From: Rhodocollybia butyracea
Lineage: Eukaryota > Basidiomycota > Agaricomycetes > Agaricales > Omphalotaceae
Reading direction: 5' to 3'
NCBI GenBank assembly: GCA_015501585.1
Contig: JADNRY010000290.1
Span: 1-64,000, forward strand
DNA: 64,000 bases
Position numbers and translations under genes: made by a program. Below are positions 55,382-64,000 of this stretch, in pieces. The notes beneath the pieces were generated by a model. That model was not told the origin of the DNA. It did not search any database and worked only from the letters and a program-made list of their open reading frames with translations. How positions within the stretch are numbered: position 1 is the stretch's first letter; each line of letters starts with the position of its first letter.

Positions 55382-56965
55382 TCAATTCCAGGTCGACGAT
55401 GTCGGGGTTTCTCGGATTCCGGACCTACTACAAGCTGGGTAAATATCTGTCTTCTGGAAAAAGTAGCAATTTTGATGCGCGCACAGTTATGCCGTTGGGA
55501 TCGTCCTCATTTCTCCCCTTGGAGACATAGTCCGGAGGCGGCAGCTCCTGCTACTTCTCATCTTGACGTCTGGCTCTCTCACAATTGGTCTCGCCATCAC
55601 CAAGTCTCTTAGGGTTTTCGAGGTGCTATCATTTCTAACTGCCGTAGTATCTATAACCCCACAAGTTAGCTGCGACTGTTCCATGCGCTGTCGCGATCTT
55701 GAGTACTAACCACGCACGGCAGGTATTGGTGCCCCTTGCTGCCGATCTCGCACCTGCGAATCGAAGAGCTACCTTTATATCATTTATTATGGCTGGATTA
55801 TTCATGGGTGTCCTTCTGGCTCGCGTATTGTCCGGAATTATAGCACAATTCTCTAGCTATCACAACGTATATTGGATGGGTGTTGGCGGTGAGTCGGTTC
55901 AAGCGAATACGGGCTTTACAAACCAAGCTTATATTCAGGGCAATTCTTACTCTTGCTTGTGTTGTATTTCATAACTCCCGATGTTCCTGTCAAGAATGAA
56001 GATATTTCCTATTATCAAATAATGAAGTCGATGGTCAAATTTGCAGTGACCGAACCAGCATTGATCCACAGCTGCCTCATCTTATTTTTCAGTTCAGCGA
56101 TCTTCAGTGGCTTCTGGGTGACATTGACCTTTCTACTGAATGGCGCGCCGTATCACTATACTACGTCTGTTGACTTTGATCCTGCCCTGTTTATTTTTTA
56201 ACTATCAGAACAGGCTGGTTATTGGCCTCTTTGGCCTCGTTGGACTGGTTGGCATTTGCATGGCTCCACTAGCTGGGAGGTTAGTGGACGGCTTGGTTCC
56301 ATGGATGGCAACACTTGTAGCTATACTATTGACTATCTTTTCTCAAATTATCCAAACATTTGGAGGAGAAATAAGCGTCGCACCGATTATAATCGCCATA
56401 ATCCGTAATTCGTTTATACGTTATAAAAATTCTATTAACCGAGTACCCTCTTAGTCCTTGATATCGGTGCACAAGCGACTCAAATGTCGCTTACTAGCGC
56501 AATATTTAGGTATGTACTGCTTCAAACTCCTCTTTCGTCGCTCCTTTGATAGACTCTGGTAGCATTGCTCCCGAAGCACGCTCACGGTTGAATTCCATCT
56601 TGATCCTCTGGGTATGTTATCTGGGAATTCAGCTAATTGAAATTCTGCTAACTTGATATCTCAGGTTTTCTCTGTAATTTCACGCTTCCGAGGCTCTATA
56701 TCGTTTTTAATCTCATATCGAACAGGGACAAGCCATGGGAATAGCAGTTGGAACCAAACTCTACACCGAAGGTGGCTACAAGCTTAGTTCAGGCATCCGT
56801 GTAGTTTTTGGGGGAATGGAGCTTTTGTTACTCATGTTACGAGGACCTCATGTCTCTAGGACAACATGGATTGGATGGGAGGGTGGGATGAACCTCCGCA
56901 AGAAGAAGACAGACGAGAAGGATGATGTGACAGAGGTTGGTATCAGTACGCCAGATGAAAAATAG
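55382..56965 (+). CDS. MFS transporter, copy 2
   Basis: This is a near-identical tandem copy of 52440-54026, with the same exons and order: VDDVGVSRIPDLLQAG|YAVGI, SPLGDIVRRRQLLLLLIL, VLVPLAADLAPANRRATF, LARVLSGIIAQFSSYHNVYW, FSGFWVTLTFLLNGAPYHYT, LVIGLFGLVGLVGICMAPLA and QTFGGEISVAPIIIAII. A join GTAATT..CCCTCTTAG to LLDIGAQATQMSLTSA follows. The end is GQAMGIAVGTKLYTEGGYKL..STPDEK* at 56965. The helix broken in copy 1 is in frame here. The start codon lies in a poorly defined first exon left of 55382. The join before SGSIAPEARSRLNS remains one base off by my reading, so integrity is not certain. Plasma-membrane solute transporter by family; substrate unknown. Confidence 0.6.
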
Positions 56966-57399
56966 CCCGTAAACGGTTGGTTTACTATCATCCTTCTTAC
57001 TCGTTGTCTACACTGTTTTTGCTTATCGATGTCACCCCTGGAAAGGTGAACCACTCGAAACCACAAGTCCAAAGTGACCTGCCATTATCGAGATATCGGA
57101 CAAGAGTTTACAGATCTAAACGTTCTTAATAAAATGAACCTCCAAGTACCTATTCTCTACCGCAGTCAGGTATCCCTCGTAAGTATGTACAAGACGTGCG
57201 GCGGTCCATTTCCTTCATCTCCGTTCTCTGAGCGTAATCCGGGAGCTGTAATTCGGCCTCGCAGCCTGAATCCTAACGCTTTATATTTACCGACCTACGA
57301 AGCAAAGTCATCTTGTAAGTGACACTAAACTCTTTGAAAACCATAAACTGACATTGACTTCGTTGCCAGCGGCTAGCCCGAGAAATTGACCATTCTTCT
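56966..57399. other. Spacer between MFS copy 2 and GNAT-2
   Basis: No supported gene. A plus frame at 57074-57322 has no family match. Confidence 0.4.
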
Positions 57400-58170
57400 G
57401 CGCCTGAACCAGAGTTTCAATTTTTGTCGGTAGGAATAACAACGCAACGAACCTTCCCATGAATATAGTCAACTATTTTTCTTCCGAGCCCCTTCCCATG
57501 AAATCCTGGATCAGTGCATAAATGGAAGCACCACCATCTTCTTCCTCGTTCCTAATGATATTTAGTGAGTCAATGACCGCCCATCTCAGAGAGTGCCAAC
57601 CTCGTCAGTGAAAAGAGCTTCCCTTTCCTTCAGTAAACCATGAAGCTAAAAATGCAATACGCATCATATTCTGAACCATTGGAATCTAAATGGTATATCC
57701 CGCACATTATTCTCGTACCAACGCCTCGTCTCCGGCCTCACTTTCTCCAGAAATTCATAATGCCCAATCTCGTGCTTTATTTCCTCACTGATAGAAGCAA
57801 AGAAACAGACATTGAATCAACGAGCCATTCTGAGCAAGATGACTTGAAAGAAAGCCTAAACAGCTTACGTCGAAGCAGCCTTCTGTCCGGGCTTCAAGAA
57901 CAGCCCCAGACCAATGATATCCCCGTCCTGGCCTCGAACAACATAAACCGCTTCCTCGATTATTCCGGCACGGATAATATGGCGAAAGTACAGCGAAGGG
58001 ATGGTCGGGTCGTCGTCAAAGACAAAGTCATGGGAGGTGTCTAGCGGCATCCAGTCAGAACGAGGAAAGGTGATGAGCGCAAGTGCTTGCCGCCGTCTTC
58101 TCTCCTAGCATTTTCGAATGCCAACACGCTGAGATCGACCATTCTTTGTAGGTCTTCATCTGGGCGGCTG
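57400..58170 (-). CDS. GNAT-like acetyltransferase 2 (possibly degenerate)
   Basis: Minus-strand pieces fit a GNAT protein. ISRPDEDLQRMVDLSVLAFE is an N-terminal strand/helix; SLYFRHIIRAGIIEEAVYVV and GDIIGLGLFLKPGQKAAST form the central strands. EISEEIKHEIGHYEFLEKVR-like sequence follows, then LCTDPGFHGKGLGRKIVDYI, a motif A acetyl-CoA loop (HGKGLG). The pieces lie in different frames. Short introns such as GTTCAGAATATG..TTTTTAG near 57655-57685 can join some of them, but the first join (after REDGGKHLRSSPF) has no clear splice. It is a gene or a recent pseudogene. The same layout is common for acetyltransferases in Agaricomycetes. Substrate unknown. Confidence 0.5.
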
Positions 58171-58617
58171 ATAAAAATCGAGGCTATAGAAGTATAGCAA
58201 ACTAGGTATTCGAACCTGATATTGATTTAGAGTTTAGACGCTCTACCGCTCCAGCATATACCTGAAGCTTCATTGCTATGGTCGAATTCATTGTTAGCGG
58301 AGGTTGGTAGAAGTCCTGCACTTATCTGAACTTATTTATATCAGAGCTGGCTGCGGCACCGGCGCAGATTTTCTCAAATCAAGTTCGTCGTTTCATGTTA
58401 CATGTTCAACACCGTACCCACTTCCATCTTATGGAGGCTGCGGCGTAGTACTTAGTTCGAGGATCTGCGCCATACCACGATCACGTGGGGATTATCACTG
58501 AACATGAATCATATTTTCAAAAAAACGGACTACATTCCACGAGAAACGCAGCCAAGAAAAAAGGAAAAACCCGAAATAGCTAACAGGATTGTTAGCCTCC
58601 ACGATAAATCCGCTCCT
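58171..58617. other. Spacer between GNAT-2 and laccase
   Basis: No gene recognised. It contains the 3' ends or flanks of the two neighbours. Confidence 0.45.
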
Positions 58618-61600
58618 TTAAGAGGTTGGGCCTCCGGCTCCTCCAATTTGTTCAGGAGTGAGGTTGTCATAGATGGGGCAAAGATCCTCCCAGGCCACTG
58701 TCCCAAGAGTCAGCCCCGACCAGTCTAGAAGAAACCAAGTAGAAATCATACTAGGTACTGGGTTGGCCGCTGCGGTTTCGTTCGCTCCTTCGGCGAGGAC
58801 GATAGCAAAGCCACTAGGTTCCAAAATGAGAAATATCCGTGCCTTCTTCAAATTAGATAAACTTACGCTTCCAAGTGGAAGTCAATGTGACTGTAAAACC
58901 AGCTCAGAGGACATACTTTTACTAGTATAATGACGCTTACCAGTGCAAGAACCCTGAATTTATTTCGGGGTAGTTGTCAGGCAAATTTAGACATTTGAAT
59001 AAAACTCCACCCACAAGGACCTGAAAGATTTTGACCAGTCAGCGGTGAAGCAGAGGAGATCAGTAATGTTACACACCTGCATTGTCAGTTCTAAATCGAA
59101 TTGTGACGTTGTCGACATCTGCGCCTGTACCCGTTGACACTACATCCCTGCGAACAGGATTCTCGAAGTTGTATTCCGTGGTACCGGCGGATCTAACCAC
59201 ATCAAAGGCATGCTAAAAGCTCGTTAAAACAACTATTCGAACCGCCGAGCCAGTACGTACTCCATGGAGATGGAATGGGTGCTATAAGGTTGTGAATAAA
59301 CTATACATTAGAATTGATTATAGCACTAACAGGCCCATTGCGCGGAGCAACAGTTGTCGCATTGAAGGTGATTTGGATGGTCTGGTTCAAAGGCAGATTG
59401 TAAACCGATCCCGGGGGAAGAAGATCATCTTTAGAAGAAAAAATTGTGAGAATTTTTAGGCGTCCAGCGTCTCGAATATGACTGTTCCTTACGTGCACTA
59501 GTCGCACCACTGAGGATTTGGAGTAAAACCGGCACATTAGGGGAAATATATTGCACATCGTTGATCATAAACCTCCCGTCTGCGGTCTACAGAAGTGAAC
59601 GGGTTCAATAATGCATCGTTGATTTTAGAATTGACCTACTTGTGACAACTGCAAGTTGAGATTGTAGTCTGCGCCATCTGGGGTAGGCAAACCAGGCTAG
59701 TAGTGCTTCCTATTAGAGCACGCCATATCACTAATTTAAGGAAACTTACTGCGCCTGGATTTACAAGAGTCTATATATATGGTGGTTATGAGTCAGAGGA
59801 AGAAAAGTGATATACAACACTAACGTGAAGGCTGGTTTCTTGTAAACGGTTATTCGAAGTATCAATCGTGGTAGGCTCTTCATCAGGAGCTCCGGCGTAA
59901 CGAAGAATAGCACTGTTAACACCGTTATCAAATCCTGTGGGGCCTTCGGAGCCAGGAGCTCGTATCCAGTAATTGTCTACGCTCTGGTTAGCGGTAAGCT
60001 AATACGCAAAAAATAATGAGTCGTCTTTCTGGTGAAGAGGCTTTCAGAGCTCACAATGAAAGAATATCGCTGAGCTATTGATAGTATGTAATGGGTTAAT
60101 ACTTCGTGAATATCGTAACGTTGGATGCACCTGCAAAAATTTGGATAGAATCTGCTACAACTGGCTCAGTCTCGATACCGTCAGCTTCGATGACCTGTGA
60201 TTCATTAGTTTTCATGAAGCTCTAGAGTCACAAACACCTGCTCACAGAGAATGTGTGTCCGTCAATTGAAAAATTGAAGTTAGCTAGAGTTCAATTTGTT
60301 AGTAGGGGGTATTTACAGAGAAAAATATGCAAAGCTTACGGTCGCAGGCGGTCGATATTAAGCGGAAGCGGTAACTGGAAAGAAAATAAACTTCTATATA
60401 CCATACATGTCCATTGCTTACCGGGTGCCATAGGTCACACTGATTACGGCCAGCGCCGTAGTAAGTGAAGAATCAGGGGAGGGAGACCGTCCTGCCAAAC
60501 AAACTTTAAGCTTCATTTTTTTCGATTGCTAAAGTCAGCAGCACCTAGACCATTGATGAGTGTCGCATCCGAATCACTAAATCACTCAATTCAAAAATAA
60601 CAACATGAAACAGATGGAAAGATGTAGCTTACCTTCGACCTAATGTTGAGGGGACATCTAAGAAATTTTCTATGAGATACGGTTTAGTAGGGCATTGAAA
60701 CCGAGCACTCACGATACCTGAAAAACCAATCTTTTTAACGATTCAAACAAAAGGAAAAAAGGCATACCAGTCAGCAAGAGTGATTATGGTAGTTTCTAGT
60801 AACCGATGAAATTCAGCGTTGGACATTGGCGCTCAGAATCGAAACTCACCATCGTCCACATCGTAGAGGTCGAGGTAGGGATCATCAGGATCGTAGATAA
60901 TAAGGGCACCGCGCAAGCCGTCGCAATACTGAGTGGCAAGATGAGAATGGTACCTTTTGTCTCGGGTCAGTTACATGTTTATTCATGCAGGTGGATCGGT
61001 TACCAAAAAGTCCCGGCTTGGTCTGGGACATTAAAGTTGTACAAGAAACTATTGTTGGCAGCGATGGGGCATTGGTTAACAAATGACCTAGGGGAGCGGT
61101 AGTGGAAGTAAGCAAGTGATAGATTCAAGATGGATTGGCCAAGTACAGCCGTTAACGTACGGTCTAAAAAGATTGATGAATTCGAGATAGTATAAGTATT
61201 AGTTTTAACGCTGATAGTATTAGCATGATTGCTAACCCGTCCGCCCAGTTAGTTGTCTGTACGAAAGGAAATGCACATTGGGGGTTTTTCAGTAAGCTTT
61301 AATTCTGCAAAACAGATCACCTACGGCTTGGAAGAGCCCGTGCCAATGCTGATGACCAATGGGGCGGAGGAGGCTAAATCAGAAAGCCGTCAAGCAAAAA
61401 AAACAAAAGTACACATACGATGGAAGTGCTCAGGAGCATGGTTCCGTTTGTGAGCTCATCGATCACATTAATCTGGAAGTTGTCGCCCTGTCAGTGTAAT
61501 ATGCAAAAATCAGTATCTGTTAGCATTGGCGGAGACATTCTTGGGCACACCTTCTTGCCCACGATGGGAGGTCCGGGAAATACACCATTGGCCAGAATAT

Positions 61601-61730
61601 AAGAGCGATTGAAGCCGTCAGGTTGGATGAACGCATTCACGATGTGAAGATCAGCAACGGGGCCAATGGCGGTGGACTGAGCGAGGGCACCAATCGGTGC
61701 AAGGAAAGCAAGCGCGAGAGTAGAAATCAT
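58618..61730 (-). CDS. Laccase (multicopper oxidase), secreted
   Basis: The start is ATG at 61730. It gives a signal peptide ([18 protein letters not shown]) followed by [20 protein letters not shown], a typical mature laccase N-terminus. All four copper signatures are found across many short introns. L1 is HWHGLFQ. L2 is [20 protein letters not shown]3 is HPFHLHG|HAFDVVR. L4 is [23 protein letters not shown]. Ten residues after the L4 Cys is Phe, the axial position linked to high redox potential. Other parts are [52 protein letters not shown] and [17 protein letters not shown]. It ends [20 protein letters not shown] at 58618. The enzyme oxidises phenols outside the cell and reduces O2 to water, with roles in lignin turnover, pigment or detoxification. 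About 20 introns. No lesion seen. Confidence 0.93.
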
Positions 61731-63209
61731 CGAAGAGATATGTGAGGAGAGCACCAAGGTTGGCCTGAAGTTTATCGCGAAAACTTTGGCTTAAGTACCA
61801 TTTGGAAAAGCAAAAAAGTGTGTGTAAGCATATACGTGCCAAGGAAGAGGAGACAATGATTGTCGACGTGAGAAGTGGATTGAACATGAGCTCAATAGGC
61901 ATTTTAGTTCTCGGGAGTTTGCTTGTCCCCCAAGTCTGATAGGCGCCTATATTCCTCAATTCATCGTTCAGCAAGGAGTCGGACTCGGAATGTCTTCCGC
62001 GACTTGAAACCATATGAGAACGTCCACCTATAAACGACGTGAGAAGCAGTAGATTAGATATCTTTTACAGCTCTTGTCTGAATGCCTCCTATCCCACGGA
62101 CTGAGTCCGCTAGTAGCGGCTACAGTAGACTTGTAACGCTCCACCAAGCGTATCATTCCTTCGAGTCAATGGTGCTCACGTTGAATTGTCTTGGGAAACC
62201 TCCCAAATAGAGAAGCACAGCAAATGTGGCCGTACAATGTTATGTTTGCATGAAGAAACAAGTCACCCGTTGAGATCCTCCCGGCTGTTCTTCCATTTCA
62301 AGGGGGTTGTGGTGGTTTTATTTTTTGTCAAGTTCTTGACCAGTCATAAGGAGTTTCGCTCTCGTTGGATGATAGCTAGCGGATGCCGTGGATGAGAATT
62401 ATCAGACTGCTAAGTTTAACCCTTTGCAAAGCGAACATACCGAGCAATTGACTCCATTCCTTCCTTATTGTACCACTCCTGTACCCCCGGACGTCTGAAC
62501 TCGACTCACAGACGAAAATATCACAATCTCGTACTTCTCAATCCCGCCAAACTCGCTCGCCAAGCCCAAAAAGACAAATTTAAAATGAATTGAGTACATT
62601 GTCTTTAGATTGGTGCAATAGTATCGCAGACAGGCTAAGACCGTAGTGATCTTAAGTCGCGCTGCGCCGCACTATCCGAATATACGCTGGATTTTCGGAA
62701 AAATGTCATTTTGAATCGTCTTTTCTTAATGCTGTCGTAGCTACGGCTTTGCTAGTCTCGTTCTCATGTAGCCGGCGGATCTAAATAGAAAACGAGATCA
62801 CCTGGTCGCCTTCATATGAATCAGATGGAACGCTACCCAAGTTGGCACTAGTAGTAATTGCACACCCAGAAGGCAAGCTATGCGAGGCAGGTTCGCTCAA
62901 TTACTCGTTGCAAACTTCAGGTACTCGCCATTTGTAGTAATCTGGCACATATCGGAAGGTCTGCAGAAACAAGAAAGCTGAGCAAGACCACGCACACTGT
63001 TGGTAGAATTATACCTTGATACAATGACTCGACCCGAATTATGGGTTTAGAGTTTTCTCAGAGCTTCTTGCGGAGAGTTCTGAGCTATCACAATCCCCGG
63101 AGCGCCAGTAAGAGGGGAGATGGGAGAAGACTGAAGCGGGAAGAGGTGAGGGTGAACTAATTTTGCACCAGAGTATAATGACATGCCGTGTTTAGAGCTA
63201 ACATCTATG
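61731..63209. other. Laccase upstream region and spacer
   Basis: The laccase promoter lies at the left, but no certain TATA box, metal-response or xenobiotic element was identified. Short frames (for example 62186-62395 plus) have no support. No RNA gene was seen before 63210. Confidence 0.45.
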
Positions 63210-63305
63210 GGCTGGATGGCCGAGCGGTTAAGGCGTGTGACTCAAGCGTCAAAGCTTCCTTTCTCATCATCGTATGATGGCGTGGGTTCAAGTCCCACTC
63301 CAGTC
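63210..63305 (+). tRNA. tRNA-Leu(CAA), with intron
   Basis: Acceptor stem GGCTGGA (63210-63216) pairs with TCCAGTC (63299-63305). The A box TGGCCGAGCGG and B box GGTTCAAGTCC are canonical. The long variable arm (CATC-GTAT-GATG) marks class II. The anticodon loop reads CTCAAG with CAA at the expected place, followed by an intron of about 14 nt; removing it leaves about 82 nt, as usual for tRNA-Leu. The anticodon stem has one apparent T-T mismatch by my fold, so the intron borders are approximate. Confidence 0.85.
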
Positions 63306-63308
63306 AAC

Positions 63309-63316
63309 TTTTTTTT
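63309..63316 (+). terminator. Pol III terminator of tRNA-Leu 1
   Basis: A run of eight T starts a few bases after the tRNA 3' end. Confidence 0.85.
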
Positions 63317-63754
63317 CTTGCGTAGCGGTGGTTGGCAATCTGGTATGGCTCATTTGGTGCTCTGCACTGGGGAGTGTTGTTTGTGTTCCAGTGTGTGTTC
63401 CCTGTCTGAACTTTCTATTCTGATCCGCTGCTAGCGTTACATCCTTGTATACTTAGAACAAGAAACAAGGCTCGGAAGCAGATCCCGAGAAGGAATGGTA
63501 CACAAAGACTTCGTCAAGTCGGCAACGCGGTACCAAATTAGCACCGCGCTTGTGGTATCCGGCTGTCAATTTAGTAGTACATTGTTCATGATAATTAAAA
63601 ATCTTCCTGTGTAATAGTAGGTAATAGTGATATGGCAATGGCCGATAATTGAAGGACAACATAACCTTGAACTAGTCATTTTCTAATCATTCGGAACATA
63701 GGCTATAAGAACACTTTTAACTTTGAAAAAGACACTAACCCAAAGAAAGGTGGC
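63317..63754. other. Spacer between the two tRNA genes
   Basis: The only contents are short frames; no gene recognised. Confidence 0.5.
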
Positions 63755-63759
63755 AAAAA
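63755..63759 (-). terminator. Pol III terminator of tRNA-Leu 2
   Basis: On the minus strand TTTTT follows the tRNA 3' end (with A as discriminator at 63760). Confidence 0.75.
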
Positions 63760-63760
63760 T

Positions 63761-63856
63761 GAGTGGAGTGGGACTTGAACCCACGCCATCATACGATGAT
63801 GAGAAAGGAAGCTTTGACGCTTGAGTCACACGCCTTAACCGCTCGGCCATCCACCC
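63761..63856 (-). tRNA. tRNA-Leu(CAA), second copy, opposite strand
   Basis: Identical to the first copy from the D arm through the T arm, including the intron. The acceptor stem is GGGTGGA pairing with TCCACTC: the third pair is G-C here and C-G in copy 1. The compensated change shows that both stems are under selection and argues that both genes work. Same A and B boxes and the same 96-nt length. Confidence 0.86.
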
Positions 63857-64000
63857 GATACCGTCTTACGGCTGTACATCAACTTGATCCCGAATGCGCA
63901 AGGGAGAAATCCCCTCTTGTCCAACGCCTCCCCTGCCGAGCCGCTTAGTCGAAATGAGGAGTGAACGTATGAATGGAGACTCTGAAGAGTATTTAGCCCC

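Noticed and set aside
32051..61730. A biosynthetic gene cluster joining P450s, MFS transporters, GNAT and laccase
   Set aside because: No backbone enzyme (terpene synthase, PKS, NRPS) is present, a housekeeping gene (eEF2) lies in the middle, and the P450s are paralogues from local duplication. There is no evidence of a pathway.

Overview
The window reads as nuclear DNA of a filamentous basidiomycete, most likely an Agaricomycete. Genes are split by many short introns (about 40-70 nt, GT...AG). The gene set fits this: NACHT NLR proteins that start with an FQVNGGxFYAVTGD leader, a tandem group of microsomal cytochrome P450s, a multi-intron secreted laccase, intron-bearing eEF2 and intron-containing tRNA-Leu. 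No bacterial operon, ribosome-binding site, CRISPR or viral genome is present. Exon borders were inferred by eye from splice motifs and paralogue comparison.

Layout. 1-9.8 kb is a transposon graveyard. It holds a foldback element, a gag-only LTR retroelement with a 5-bp target duplication, a CA microsatellite, a broken Ulp1-like protease gene, a second foldback element, and two hAT-type elements nested one inside the other, each with a perfect 8-bp target duplication. 9.8-29.6 kb is a direct segmental duplication whose two units start about 13.5 kb apart. Each unit holds a NACHT NLR (minus), a SNIP1/Pml1-like FHA protein (plus) and a small putative secreted protein (minus). Unit 1 is decayed and interrupted; in unit 2 the NLR looks intact. 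A Tc1/mariner-type MITE and a full PIF/Harbinger element (4.9 kb, 3-bp target duplication, broken transposase and MYB-like gene) sit between the units. 30.7-31.7 kb is an intact GNAT acetyltransferase gene.

32-46.6 kb is a P450 array of four paralogues, all on the minus strand. Three look intact and the third has a frameshift at its ExxR motif. The array also carries P450 and hypothetical-gene relics and a 48-bp tandem repeat. 48.2-51.3 kb is a complete eEF2 gene. 52-57 kb is a tandem pair of MFS transporter genes; the spacer between them contains a relic of the FHA gene fused to about 100 bp copied from eEF2. 57.4-58.2 kb is a second GNAT-like gene, perhaps degenerate. 58.6-61.7 kb is a complete laccase with all four copper motifs and a Phe at the axial position. 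The right end holds two tRNA-Leu genes in inverted orientation whose acceptor stems differ by a compensated base pair.

Functionally there is housekeeping (eEF2, tRNA-Leu), secretion and oxidation (laccase, P450s), small-molecule handling (MFS, GNAT) and allorecognition or defence-like NLRs. They do not form an obvious pathway. The main theme is repeated local duplication followed by decay and transposon insertion. I found no convincing new multi-gene system.
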